From Candidatus Kuenenia stuttgartensis (GTDB lineage Bacteria; Planctomycetota; GCA-002687715; CAIWVZ01): a stretch of 64,000 nt of DNA. Below, in pieces: positions 7,902 to 16,996 of the stretch. Every line of letters starts with the position of its first letter. The stretch's first letter is position 1. The position numbers were made by a program, and so were the translations under genes. A model generated the notes under the pieces. The model made no database searches. It saw only the letters and a program-made list of their open reading frames with translations, and was not told where the DNA came from. The stretch covers positions 62,001 to 126,000 of the forward strand of contig CAMARR010000004.1 of the NCBI GenBank assembly GCA_945860915.1, written 5' to 3'.

Positions 7902-9054
7902 GGAACCTATCTCTGTTCTTTCGGGCGACAACGAGGATGCCGAGGTCGTTTGTGGTCGGTACTTTGGCGATCGCGGCGAGGGCTGACGCTGCGATGGATG
8001 ACGGATCCTCTGAGAGTGCGGAAATGACCGCGCGCGCGATTCCGGCTTCTCCTACCGCCGCTCCGCCCGAGCTCAGCATCGCGAGTCCTTCACCAGCTAG
8101 CACGAGCGCTTCGCCGGACTCGAGTACAAAGGAAGCCTCGCCAAGCGAATTGTCGAAAACGAGTGTTGAATCAAAGCCAAGGGCTATGCCCTCGGTCTGA
8201 AGGCGGCGAGCCGAACCGCGTGCATGGACCCGCAGAGCGGACACGCGGTGGCCGGCCGATGCGTAGACGCCTTCACCCGTCGTGGGGTCAATAAGGGCGC
8301 AGGCAGCTGTCACGAATGTGCCATGGGGCAACTCGGGCGCGAGAAGGCTATTCAGCGAGGTGAGGAATTCACGCGGAGACCCTACTTGCGGCGCGAGGGC
8401 CCGAGCATATGCACGCGCCGTGGAAAGGAGAAGTGCACCGGCCGTGCCTTGCCCAGAGGCTTCGAGTAGAAGAGCGAGGTGCTTGCCATCTCGTGATGGA
8501 ATCCACGCGACGAGGCTCGACGCAAGTCCTCCCTCGATACGGTGCGCCGCCGAAACTGTGTATCCGTCGGGCGAAACGAACGCTGTGGGATGGATCTCAT
8601 GCCAGAGCGCTGCTGCATTCCGCTCGTCCTCGCCGTGTGTCAACAAGTCCTGCCGAAGTCGCTCGCCGCGTTCGAGGTTGCGCCACATATCGCGCATGGC
8701 GCTAGATAGGGCTGCAATCTCACCTGACCCGCTTGCGCCACCTCTAGGTTGGTTGCCGCGCGCCATAGCGTCCACGTCGTCAAGCAGCGCACGCAACGGA
8801 CGCGCCGCTCTGAAGCCTGACCAAATCGCGACGGCTGCAGTCGCGACGAGAAACCCGATCGAGACATTCTGCGCGGCACTAGGCGACGCGAGTTTCACGG
8901 CGCAGCAGCCGACGAGTGCCGTGATGAGCACGGGGATTGCAAATGCCGTCGCGAGGCCCGAGCGCGGCCCCTTCATACGCCGAAGTGTCGTCAGGTCCTT
9001 TGCAGAATCCACGCTAGAGGAGCCTGTTCTTGAAGGCCTCGAATTCGGTCTCAT
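7894..9054 (-). CDS. HAMP-SpoIIE-type protein, probably a degenerate phosphatase
   Basis: This 386-residue membrane protein has two N-terminal membrane segments (about 35-52 and 64-80), a HAMP-like linker (about 84-135) and a C-terminal SpoIIE/PP2C-type domain (about 160-375). The ATG at 9054 overlaps the pgpA stop as ATGA. Canonical family members have GGD, GDVSGHG and TDG motifs whose aspartates bind metal. Here these read GGLASS, LEASGQG (197-203) and LAGEGL, so the metal-binding aspartates appear to be lost. The fold is recognisable but catalysis is doubtful. It may be a binding or scaffolding pseudophosphatase. No anti-sigma or STAS gene is adjacent. Confidence 0.72.
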   Translation of the reverse strand: MRPNSRPSRTGSSSVDSAKDLTTLRRMKGPRSGLATAFAIPVLITALVGCCAVKLASPSAAQNVSIGFLVATAAVAIWSGFRAARPLRALLDDVDAMARGNQPRGGASGSGEIAALSSAMRDMWRNLERGERLRQDLLTHGEDERNAAALWHEIHPTAFVSPDGYTVSAAHRIEGGLASSLVAWIPSRDGKHLALLLEASGQGTAGALLLSTARAYARALAPQVGSPREFLTSLNSLLAPELPHGTFVTAACALIDPTTGEGVYASAGHRVSALRVHARGSARRLQTEGIALGFDSTLVFDNSLGEASFVLESGEALVLAGEGLAMLSSGGAAVGEAGIARAVISALSEDPSSIAASALAAIAKVPTTNDLGILVVARKNRDRFHD

Positions 9055-9503
9055 GGAATCCATGTCCTCAAGCACAGGCCGAGGATAAGGGCGAAAGCGC
9101 CAGCAAGTGTGTCGTCGAGAACGATCCCATGACCTCCCCGGACCGACTGGATGCCTCGAATGGGCCACGGCTTGACGATGTCGAAGAAGCGAAACAGTGC
9201 GAAAGCGATGCCGATCTCGGCCCATGTGGGGGGCGTAGGGCGCCACGCTGCAAGCCACATTCCGTGAGCCTCATCGAGGGTGAACCATGACGGATCCTCA
9301 TCGTTCACTCTTGATCCGAAGAGCGAACGCGCCACGAGGACACATGCGATGTAGCTTGCGACGATCATGATGCCGAGAGCAATCCCGTGAAGGCGCGAGC
9401 CGAAGGGAGCCAGCAGGAGCGCCGCCGCTGCGAGGGAAGTCATCGTGCCGGGCGCTATCCGTGCGCGGCCGGTTCCGAAGAAGGTCGCAAGGAGGTGCAA
9501 CAT
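9051..9503 (-). CDS. pgpA: Phosphatidylglycerophosphatase A
   Basis: PgpA removes the phosphate from phosphatidylglycerophosphate to give phosphatidylglycerol. The 150-residue protein starts MLHLLATFFGTGRARIAPGT, has several membrane helices, and shows the family motifs TLDEAHGMW, FRFFDIVKPWPI and GHGIVLDDTLAG. The upstream frame to 9593 lies within pgsA and is not used. It sits directly after pgsA, which makes its substrate, so the two successive steps of phosphatidylglycerol synthesis are coded side by side. Confidence 0.9.
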   Translation of the reverse strand: MLHLLATFFGTGRARIAPGTMTSLAAAALLLAPFGSRLHGIALGIMIVASYIACVLVARSLFGSRVNDEDPSWFTLDEAHGMWLAAWRPTPPTWAEIGIAFALFRFFDIVKPWPIRGIQSVRGGHGIVLDDTLAGAFALILGLCLRTWIP

Positions 9504-9508
9504 CGTGA

Positions 9509-10138
9509 TCACAACTCCGCACGGCGAACTAGAGTCATGCCTCGTATCGCGTACCAGATGCCTGACCCGACCGTGACCAACAGCGTCGACCAAGCAAGAA
9601 CATCGTCGAGCACCAAGGATACGTCTACGCCTAGTAGGGTGCCGTCCTCAAGCCGGGCGAGGAGCACGCCGGCCGTGATGCACTGGAGAATCATCTTGAT
9701 CTTGCCGGGGGCCTTAGCGCTGAAGTCTACGCCGCGCGATTCAATCCAACTGCGAAGGTCATTCACCAAGAACTCACGGCCCAAGATGGCTACCGCCATC
9801 CATGGACGGAGTGGAGACGCAGGACCCGATACACCCAGCAGCAGGATGTAGGTTCCGCACACCGTGATTTTATCGACAAATGGGTCGAGGATGCGGCCGA
9901 TCGCGGTCACCATGCCGTATCGGCGGGCACACCATCCGTCGAGCCAGTCCGAGACCGCAATGGCGACAAAAAGCCAGAGTGCGATGGACGCCATGGAGCG
10001 ACGTGACTCGCTTGGGCCCTCGGGCAGATTGGCGAGGAGCACGAATAGAACGATGCTCGCGAGCAGGCGGGCCACGGTGATCCGGTTCGGAAGGTTGTTC
10101 CAAGCCGGTGCCCCCTTGGCTGTAGTTCCGTCAGACAC
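9509..10138 (-). CDS. pgsA: CDP-diacylglycerol-glycerol-3-phosphate 3-phosphatidyltransferase
   Basis: PgsA makes phosphatidylglycerophosphate from CDP-diacylglycerol and glycerol 3-phosphate in the inner membrane. The CDP-alcohol phosphotransferase signature is complete: D67-G68, A71-R72, G81, D85 and D89 (DGWCAR...GRILDPFVDK). I chose the GTG at 10138, which overlaps the rimO stop by 8 nt and gives 209 residues, close to the family norm. Frames starting further upstream run through rimO and are arginine-rich. Several membrane helices follow the signature. It is coupled to pgpA downstream. Confidence 0.92.
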   Translation of the reverse strand: MSDGTTAKGAPAWNNLPNRITVARLLASIVLFVLLANLPEGPSESRRSMASIALWLFVAIAVSDWLDGWCARRYGMVTAIGRILDPFVDKITVCGTYILLLGVSGPASPLRPWMAVAILGREFLVNDLRSWIESRGVDFSAKAPGKIKMILQCITAGVLLARLEDGTLLGVDVSLVLDDVLAWSTLLVTVGSGIWYAIRGMTLVRRAEL

Positions 10139-11447
10139 GGATTCCCGCAAGGTCGTAACCTCGCGCCTCCGTAATTCGCACCTGAACACGTTCGCCGGCC
10201 TTGAGCGACGCATCATCGACGAGAACTCCAGCATCGATCTCCGGCGCATCGAGCCAAGAGCGGCAACGCGCAGGTCGCGGTCCTTCTTTGGCCGCATCGA
10301 CGAGAACGTCCATGATGGTTCCGATTCGAGTGCGGGCGGCTTCAAATGCCAGGTCCTGTTGCAACTGCATCAATCGATGCCAGCGTTCGTCCTTGACTTC
10401 ATCAGGGACCTGTCCATCAAGGAGTGCTGCAGGGCTTCCCGGCTCTTGCGAATACCGGAACGCGCCAAGTCGCTCGAACCGGGCGAAGCGGAGGAAGTCG
10501 AGGAGTGCCGAGAAATCTTGCTCGGTCTCCCCTGGAAAGCCCACGATGACTGTTGTGCGGATTGCAAACGACGCGTGGGAACGGCGCAATCGTTCCACTA
10601 AACGTTCAAGAACAGCTCGACCATGCCCTCGGTGCATCCGGGCCAAAACGGCATCTGAGGCGTGCTGGATCGGAACATCAAGCCAAGGCAGAACGCGCTT
10701 GCCCGAAGCCAACACGGCGATGAGTTCGTCCGTCACTTCGGTTGGATAGGCGTAGAGGAGGCGGATCCAATCAAGGCCTTCGACGGCATCGAGTCGCTTA
10801 AGTAGCGCAGGAAGTCGTAGCTCGCCGTAAACGTCCGCACCGTAGACCGTCGAGTCTTGTGCAACAACGTTGAGCTCACGGACGCCTCGTGCCGCGAGGA
10901 CCCTCGCTCGTTCGACCAAATCTTCGATTGGCACCGATCGCATCGGACCGCGAATGGATGGAATGACGCAGAACGCGCAGGTGTGATCGCAACCCTCGGA
11001 GATCTTGAGGTACGCGTAGTGGCGCGGAGTCAACGCGGCGTCGACTCGTCGCCTCTCGGCGCCAAACTCGGGCGCGGCGTGAGATGGGACGAGCCCCTCC
11101 ACAATGCGGTCGATGCGATGGTAGTCCCCGAATCCAACGAGGCCGTCGACGCCTGGCGCCTCCTTCTCAAGGAGCTCTTTGTAGTTGCCGACCATGCAGC
11201 CGGCGACGAGCACTCCCTGAACGCCCTTCGTGGCCTTCAATGAGACCGCTTGCCTGATGGCGTCTAAGGACTCCTTGCGGGAAGCGTCAAGGAATCCACA
11301 CGTGTTGACTATCACCACCTCTGACTCAGCCGGGTCATGGACGACCCGGAAATCATTCGAGAGCAGCGTTCCGACTAGGCCTTCGCTGTCCACCAGATTC
11401 TTGGGGCAGCCAAGCGATACGAGGGAAACGGTGCGGCGGGTTTTCAC
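10131..11447 (-). CDS. rimO: Ribosomal protein S12 methylthiotransferase RimO
   Basis: RimO adds a methylthio group to a conserved aspartate of ribosomal protein S12 by radical SAM chemistry. The N-terminal domain holds the auxiliary-cluster cysteines C14, C50 and C84. The radical SAM triad CxxxCxxC is C153-C157-C160 (CDHTCAFC). A C-terminal TRAM domain follows. The N-terminus VSLGCPKNLVDSE is diagnostic of RimO as opposed to MiaB. The 438-residue length is usual. It lies upstream of pgsA and overlaps it slightly, so it is probably in the same transcript. Confidence 0.97.
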   Translation of the reverse strand: MKTRRTVSLVSLGCPKNLVDSEGLVGTLLSNDFRVVHDPAESEVVIVNTCGFLDASRKESLDAIRQAVSLKATKGVQGVLVAGCMVGNYKELLEKEAPGVDGLVGFGDYHRIDRIVEGLVPSHAAPEFGAERRRVDAALTPRHYAYLKISEGCDHTCAFCVIPSIRGPMRSVPIEDLVERARVLAARGVRELNVVAQDSTVYGADVYGELRLPALLKRLDAVEGLDWIRLLYAYPTEVTDELIAVLASGKRVLPWLDVPIQHASDAVLARMHRGHGRAVLERLVERLRRSHASFAIRTTVIVGFPGETEQDFSALLDFLRFARFERLGAFRYSQEPGSPAALLDGQVPDEVKDERWHRLMQLQQDLAFEAARTRIGTIMDVLVDAAKEGPRPARCRSWLDAPEIDAGVLVDDASLKAGERVQVRITEARGYDLAGIRV

Positions 11448-11497
11448 GTGAGTGGATCCCTTGAGGGGGGAGGTGACGTTAGCCCACCTCGCCCCAA

Positions 11498-11528
11498 CGG
11501 CGAAAGGGGCGGTCGGCCCCTTTCGGCG
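11498..11528 (-). terminator. Terminator-like hairpin
   Basis: CGAAAGGGGC (11501-11510) pairs perfectly with GCCCCTTTCG (11516-11525) over a five-base loop, with two further pairs beyond a mismatch. It lies just past the stop of the FtsK-gamma-like gene and before rimO. There is no T-run after it on the minus strand, so full termination is uncertain. Confidence 0.5.
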
Positions 11529-11549
11529 GGATTTCTATGCTGAGCGCGC

Positions 11550-13415
11550 TCAGGCTTCTGCCGAGGCCTCGCCCGACTCGCCGAGCGTCAGCACCGTCCG
11601 GCGCCCAGACGGGCCGAGTGGGCCGATGAAACCGTCAGCAACCAGTCTCTCGATAATCATTGCAGCGGTGGTGAAAGGCACCTTCATTTCGGACTGGAAC
11701 AGCCCGATGGATGCGTAGCCGGCCTGCTCGGCGAGCTCGAGAGCCCGGCCTAAGTGCTCAGCCTCGAAGTCAAATCCAAGTTCCGAAACGACCGGAGTCG
11801 AAGCCTGAGTGGCGACTGGTTCGTCGTCGGATTCTTCCTCCTCTTCCTCGTCGTCGTAAGCCAGAAACTCGTCATCGCGCTCCATCGGAGTCGAAACGGC
11901 CAACAGCGGCGTGGCGGCGCTCTCGATCAACGTGCCGTCGTCCTTTGACTCAACTTCGGTGATCGATTCGGGTGATGGGCCAGTCAGCTCAGAAGGAACT
12001 GTCTCCGATGCCTCGGAGTTGTAAGAGAGTCCCTCGGAGTGAACTTCGAGGGATGGCGGAATTTCACCAGTAGACGAGACGATCGGAGTTACCTCCTGGA
12101 TCGGCTTGCGGGCGCGCGTGGGCGTGTCCTCCCACGAGGCCCAATCACCTCGCTCCATGCGACGGCGAGCCTTTCGGAGAGGCTCGGATGGGCTCGCAGG
12201 CTCACCGAACAACGATTCAATCATGGGTGTCGATTCCACCACACACGACGCGGGTGGATGGGACTCAACAATCGGTGCTGAGAATGCAGGTTCTGACACG
12301 GCAGCCTGAAGTGCAGCGTGTTCGTCGAATGTCGACTCGGGCGCGGTCGCCTGAACAACGAGTGGCGACGCAATGATAATCCGAGTCGAGGGCGTGTCTT
12401 CTCGCACCGGCTTAGAGGTAGTCGCGTGAACGACTTCCTCAATGACCTCTTCGAACACCGCGGCCGACGGCTCATCCACGATTGCCGCGGATTCACTCAT
12501 CACATCAGCTTCCGCGAGGATGGGCCCAGCCGCGTCGCTGCCTAGCGCCAGTGCTTCGGACTCCGCCATCGGAGACTCGAAGAATGCAGCCATTTCTAGC
12601 CGTGCATGGGAGGCTTCTTCGACCGGATCGTCGACACGTAGGTCCGAGTCGTCGTCGACTTCGAGTTCAGGCTGATCGAGGCGCGGTGGCGAAGCGATCG
12701 TGAAGTGGGGCGGGTCCGCTGCTTGCGGTGGAGCCTCATCGATTTCAGGCAAGGATGTCATCGACGCGCTTGTGGATCGTCCCGAATCCTCTTCGCCCTG
12801 GATGCAGCCGAACAACGGCGAGTCGTCCTCGATGGAGGCTGCAATGGGTTTGGCTGCCGAACGCGCAGTGGGAGATGTTTCCGCCGAGACTCCGAGCCGG
12901 GATTCGCCGGCGCGCTTGGCATTCTGGGTCAGCGTCTCGAAGACGTCTCCCCGAACTGGTGGTGGCATGAGCAGCATGCGAGCGGCGAGGAGGAGTCCGA
13001 AAAATGTCACGACGCCGTAGATGCTGACTGAAATCCACGCGGGCAGGCTTGCTGTAAGCGTTGCGAAAAGGACGCCGTAGCTGCCACCGAAACGGCTTCC
13101 GATGGAGCTTGGGCCCGAAATCGCACCCATCAGCGCGACCATCGGTAGCACGATGACGGCGACAGTCAGTACCTTGCGAATCGGCGCGCGGAGTCGCCCG
13201 GAGATGTACCAATGCGCGGCGAACAGGGCGAAACACGAAAACAGCACCGCCGTTGGGGTCGTTCCGATCACGGACGCAGGAATCCACTGCCCATGGCCGC
13301 GCACGAGCGGCACAACGGCCATCGTGAATCCGGCCACCGCGACGAACCATGCCAAAAGGGCGGGGGACAAAAGCGACATCCCTTTGACCCTCTCTGATGT
13401 CGAATCCTTGTTCAT
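11550..13415 (-). CDS. Membrane protein with FtsK-gamma-like winged helix and no motor domain
   Basis: The N-terminal 150 residues contain about four membrane helices. Then comes a long acidic, Pro/Ser/Glu-rich linker (about 170-530) with no visible domain. The last 70 residues form a winged helix like FtsK gamma (LGRALELAEQAGYASIGLFQ, then IIERLVADGFIGPLGPSGRR). There is no Walker A or B, so it cannot translocate DNA. It lies directly downstream of true ftsK. The ATG at 13415 has GGAG in front; a GTG at 13439 would overlap the ftsK stop as GTGA. FtsK gamma binds KOPS sites and contacts XerD, so a DNA-binding partner of FtsK is a reasonable inference. Confidence 0.75.
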   Translation of the reverse strand: MNKDSTSERVKGMSLLSPALLAWFVAVAGFTMAVVPLVRGHGQWIPASVIGTTPTAVLFSCFALFAAHWYISGRLRAPIRKVLTVAVIVLPMVALMGAISGPSSIGSRFGGSYGVLFATLTASLPAWISVSIYGVVTFFGLLLAARMLLMPPPVRGDVFETLTQNAKRAGESRLGVSAETSPTARSAAKPIAASIEDDSPLFGCIQGEEDSGRSTSASMTSLPEIDEAPPQAADPPHFTIASPPRLDQPELEVDDDSDLRVDDPVEEASHARLEMAAFFESPMAESEALALGSDAAGPILAEADVMSESAAIVDEPSAAVFEEVIEEVVHATTSKPVREDTPSTRIIIASPLVVQATAPESTFDEHAALQAAVSEPAFSAPIVESHPPASCVVESTPMIESLFGEPASPSEPLRKARRRMERGDWASWEDTPTRARKPIQEVTPIVSSTGEIPPSLEVHSEGLSYNSEASETVPSELTGPSPESITEVESKDDGTLIESAATPLLAVSTPMERDDEFLAYDDEEEEEESDDEPVATQASTPVVSELGFDFEAEHLGRALELAEQAGYASIGLFQSEMKVPFTTAAMIIERLVADGFIGPLGPSGRRTVLTLGESGEASAEA

Positions 13416-13435
13416 GGTGGTCTCCATCGGCTGAA

Positions 13436-15850
13436 TCACATTCCGGCGGAGGCTCCCGCCTCGCCTTGGCCTCGTCCGCGTGAGGCCTTTCGCTTTTCCC
13501 AGTCCTCACGAGCGATCAGAATGTCACGCGGCTTTGATCCATTGGGCGGGCCGATGATCCCTGCGTTCGCAAGGGAATCAACGAGACGACCCGCTCGCGC
13601 ATAGCCGATTCCGAGTTGTCGTTGAAACCAAGACGTCGACGCTTGGCCGGTATCGAAGCACAACTCAACGGCCTCGTCGAATTTCTCGTCGAGGTCGGCT
13701 CCCTCGGCATTCGCGCCGGAATTGTCACCAGCTCCGACGGCGATCAAGGTTGATTCGTACAACCCTGATGCTTTCTCGCGCAAATAGGCCACGACGCGCG
13801 ACACCTCATCGTCTGAGCAGAACGGGCCTTGCACGCGCAAGGGGTCATCGCGGTCGGATGAGAGGTAGAGCATGTCGCCCTTGTCGAGGAGCCGTTCCGC
13901 ACCCATGCGATCGATGATGGTGCGAGAGTCGATTGACGATCGCACTTGAAACGCCACACGTGAAGGCAAGTTCGCCTTGATAAGGCCAGTGATGACCCTG
14001 ACTTCTGGGCGTTGCGTTGCGAGGACAACGTGAATGCCGACGGCGCGCGCCTTTTGGGCAAGGCGAGCGATTGCGGTTTCGAGCTCTTTACCGGTCGCCA
14101 TGATGAGATCGGCAAACTCATCGACGATGACGACGATCGAATGCATGCGCTCGGGCACGCGTGCCATTTGTTCAGGAGTGAAGCACTTCTCAAGAGCGAT
14201 TCGTCGCTCCTCCTTAGCCATCTTGTTGTAGGCGGCGAGGTTTCGCGCACCGCATACGGCAAGCACTTCGTATCGCTCTTCCATCTGCAGGACAGCCCAG
14301 TCAAGAATCTGGAGGGCCTTCTTCGGGTTGCTCTCGACGCGCGTGAGCAAGTGGGGGATGCCCTGATAGACCTTAAGCTCAACCTGCTTGGGGTCAATCA
14401 TGACGAGGCGGACATCCTCCGGGTGTCTCGTCATCAGAATCGACAGAATGAGCGAGTTGAGGAACACGCTCTTACCCGCGCCCGTTCGACCGGCAACGAG
14501 CAGGTGGGGCATCGTCGACAGGTCTTCAATGACTGGGTTGCCTTGGGCGTCTAGCCCAAGGAAAATTGGAATCGTGGCCTTTTTGAAGCGGGGATTCTCG
14601 GCCGCGACTGCCGCGAGATCGCGCATCCAAACCGTCTTGCGATATCGGCTGGGGATCTCGATGCCGAGATGCGGCCGACCTGGAATCTTCGCGATGCGCA
14701 ACGCGCTTCCCACTTCGAGCCGCAGGCCGAGGTCGTCGGCGAGTCCGATGATCGACGATATCTTTCGTCCACGCTCAATGTCGAGAACGAACCGCGTGAC
14801 TACAGGACCTGGTTCGATCTCGATCACTGAGGCCTTCACGCTGAAGTCAGCGAGAAGCTGTGTGATCTCCGCCGCGCGTTTCTGCAGGTGTTCGGGGCTT
14901 TCGACCTGATCGGGTGTGACGGGCTCTTCAAGCAACGTCACCGGAGGAAGTTCGTACTTGCCGCCGCGGCCTTTCCTTCCGAGGTTGATGACTTGAATCT
15001 GTTCGCCACTTGGACGAAGGAATGGCTTCTGCGGCGCGCTGGCTTTGATTTCGGGTGGCGTTCGCTCTTCTTCTGCGGTGTCCTCGTCTTGGTCGAAAAG
15101 CTCCGGAGTTGCATCGATCTTCGCCTTCTTGCGGCGAGCCGGGCGCGCGACCTCATCCGAGTCGGCCAATGGGACGTCGATGTCGGCGCTACCGGCATCA
15201 GCTGCAGTCACGCCGGGTTCATCCGAGTCTGGTGATTCGATGACAACCGCGGACGACTCAGACTTGAGCTTCTCCGCCTTGCGTTTGCGTTCGCGTTCCT
15301 TCTCGGCCGGGGACTTCGGCGGGAAAGTTCTGCCGAGCCAGTCGGCGATCGCATCGAGGAGGAATCGATCAGTCGCAAGAAACGCTGCACCCGCCAGAGC
15401 AATCGTGGCTACGACTGCGCCAAGTCCGCGTCCCATGGAGAGGGACATTCGTGCTCCGACCCAATTTCCGATAATCCCGCCCAGAGGCGCGACGTTCTTC
15501 GGGAAGTGACGAGACGGAAGGGCGATTTCCGCGACAATGCCGAGCGCGAGCATTGCGGCGAATACACCACCTAGTTTGAGCAGAGGACGCGGAATCTCCT
15601 GCCCGGATCTAATTCGCCAACCGACAAAAACGAGGAAAAAGGGAAGGGCGAAAGCCCCAAGGCCGAATCCCTCGACCACCGCCATTGCCAGATAGGACGC
15701 GATCCGGCCACTCAGGTTGACTGCTCCTGAACTACCTTGCGGCGCGTAAGTAGCGAAGGCCACCGCAAGCCAGAGGGCGACGGCGACCGTCGACCATGCG
15801 AGAATCGCAAGACGCCAACGAGTCAGCGGGCGCAACGGAGCAGTGGTCAA
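13436..15850 (-). CDS. ftsK: DNA translocase FtsK
   Basis: FtsK pumps chromosomal DNA across the division septum and activates XerCD at dif. The 804-residue protein has about four N-terminal membrane helices, a charged linker (about 175-290), and the alpha-beta motor with Walker A AGRTGAGKS (about 450) and Walker B VVIVDEFADL. The gamma winged helix (about 720-780) is intact: FDTGQASTSWFQRQLGIGYA. The start is a TTG at 15850 that overlaps the dut stop as TTGA, with GGGGCG upstream. It is followed at once by a second gene that keeps only the membrane and gamma-like parts. Confidence 0.95.
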   Translation of the reverse strand: MTTAPLRPLTRWRLAILAWSTVAVALWLAVAFATYAPQGSSGAVNLSGRIASYLAMAVVEGFGLGAFALPFFLVFVGWRIRSGQEIPRPLLKLGGVFAAMLALGIVAEIALPSRHFPKNVAPLGGIIGNWVGARMSLSMGRGLGAVVATIALAGAAFLATDRFLLDAIADWLGRTFPPKSPAEKERERKRKAEKLKSESSAVVIESPDSDEPGVTAADAGSADIDVPLADSDEVARPARRKKAKIDATPELFDQDEDTAEEERTPPEIKASAPQKPFLRPSGEQIQVINLGRKGRGGKYELPPVTLLEEPVTPDQVESPEHLQKRAAEITQLLADFSVKASVIEIEPGPVVTRFVLDIERGRKISSIIGLADDLGLRLEVGSALRIAKIPGRPHLGIEIPSRYRKTVWMRDLAAVAAENPRFKKATIPIFLGLDAQGNPVIEDLSTMPHLLVAGRTGAGKSVFLNSLILSILMTRHPEDVRLVMIDPKQVELKVYQGIPHLLTRVESNPKKALQILDWAVLQMEERYEVLAVCGARNLAAYNKMAKEERRIALEKCFTPEQMARVPERMHSIVVIVDEFADLIMATGKELETAIARLAQKARAVGIHVVLATQRPEVRVITGLIKANLPSRVAFQVRSSIDSRTIIDRMGAERLLDKGDMLYLSSDRDDPLRVQGPFCSDDEVSRVVAYLREKASGLYESTLIAVGAGDNSGANAEGADLDEKFDEAVELCFDTGQASTSWFQRQLGIGYARAGRLVDSLANAGIIGPPNGSKPRDILIAREDWEKRKASRGRGQGEAGASAGM

Positions 15851-16347
15851 GTCGACGCCCCATTTGACGATGCGGCGGCGCCTGTTGAACCGAATCCGCC
15901 GATCCCGCGTTCTGTCGGGGCGAGGGACTCGCGAACGTCAAATTCCACGCGTGCGACGGGCGCGAAGACGAGTTGCGCGATCCGCATTCCGCGTCGAACC
16001 AGCATGGGGGTCGACGACAAACACGTGACGATCACTCCGACTTCACCCCGGTAGTCGGAGTCGATAGTGCCCGGCGCATTCACCAGTGCGAGGCCCTTCT
16101 CCAGTGCCAAACCCGAGCGCGCACGCACTTGGCCTTCGAAGCCGGCGGGAATCTCAAGGAACAGTCCGGTTGGGATCTTCTTCACTTCTCCCATCCGAAC
16201 GATCACACTTTCGTCAACGGCAGCGTGCAGATCGACACCCGCGGCACCCGGCGTCATGTAACGCGGGTACGGAATGTCAGCAGCGCTCGGGTCCTTCCGG
16301 ATCCCGACCCTGACCGATATCGGCGTTGTCCCGTTCGGATGTTCCAT
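15847..16347 (-). CDS. dut: Deoxyuridine 5'-triphosphate nucleotidohydrolase
   Basis: dUTPase cleaves dUTP to dUMP and pyrophosphate, keeping uracil out of DNA and feeding dTMP synthesis. All five trimeric dUTPase motifs are present in order: PGAAGVDLHA, RSGLALEKG, NAPGTIDSDYRGE, RRGMRIAQLV and ERGIGGFGSTG. The ATG at 16347 is needed to include the first beta strand (ISVRVGIRKD). As a result the first 71 nt lie inside the coaB reading frame, an unusually long overlap for a bacterial operon. The stop overlaps the ftsK TTG. Confidence 0.97.
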   Translation of the reverse strand: MEHPNGTTPISVRVGIRKDPSAADIPYPRYMTPGAAGVDLHAAVDESVIVRMGEVKKIPTGLFLEIPAGFEGQVRARSGLALEKGLALVNAPGTIDSDYRGEVGVIVTCLSSTPMLVRRGMRIAQLVFAPVARVEFDVRESLAPTERGIGGFGSTGAAASSNGAST

Positions 16348-16993
16348 GACCGCTCCCCATGCGGATGGCGCGTTGCTCGATGAAACGCACTAACTCGCGA
16401 GCGAGTGCTGATTTGCTGAGATCCCCGCGAGGAACCGCTTCCTCGCGAGTCACCAGCACCACTCCCCGCACGTCCCCCGACCCGAGCGAGCTTGTCTTAT
16501 TGAGTACGATCAGAGTCGCACTTTTATCGACAAGCTTGCCGCGCGCCGCAGCCAGTGCCTGGTCGTCTGGCAGCGCCTCAAGCGCGAACCCGACGACTGG
16601 ACGACCGTGGGCCACTATACCCGCTTCCCGCAGAATGTCAGGGTTCTTCACGAGTTCGAGGGTAATCTGGTCGTGCCCTTTTTTGAGCTTCCCCTGAACC
16701 CGGGTCGCAGGGCGATAGTCGGAGACCGCCGCGGTCATGACGCACGCGTCGCCGTCGAGGGCGAAGGCTTGCATGAAAGCGTCGCGCATTTCGACTGCGG
16801 TGGTCACTCGAACCACCTTGACCCCTTGCGGCGCGGGTTCATTCGAAGGGCCGCTCACTAGGGTCACTTGGTGCCCTAAGGCCGATGCCGCAGCCGCTAC
16901 TTCAAAGCCCATCCTCCCAGTGCTTCCATTTGAAAGGAAGCGAACGTCGTCGATCGGCTCGCGGGTTGGTCCCGCCGTGATGACGATGTGCAT
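16277..16993 (-). CDS. coaB: Phosphopantothenate-cysteine ligase (stand-alone CoaB)
   Basis: CoaB joins cysteine to 4'-phosphopantothenate in coenzyme A synthesis, using CTP in bacteria. The Rossmann-like domain begins ITAGPTREPIDDVRFLSNGS, and later conserved parts are MTAAVSDYRP, ELVKNPDIL and IVLNKTSS. Most bacteria fuse this to CoaC, but here it is a separate 238-residue protein beginning 3 nt after coaC. Its C-terminal 23 codons overlap dut in another frame and read as charged low-complexity sequence. With coaC next to it, steps two and three of CoA synthesis are encoded together. Confidence 0.93.
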   Translation of the reverse strand: MHIVITAGPTREPIDDVRFLSNGSTGRMGFEVAAAASALGHQVTLVSGPSNEPAPQGVKVVRVTTAVEMRDAFMQAFALDGDACVMTAAVSDYRPATRVQGKLKKGHDQITLELVKNPDILREAGIVAHGRPVVGFALEALPDDQALAAARGKLVDKSATLIVLNKTSSLGSGDVRGVVLVTREEAVPRGDLSKSALARELVRFIEQRAIRMGSGHGTSERDNADIGQGRDPEGPERC

Positions 16994-16996
16994 GGC

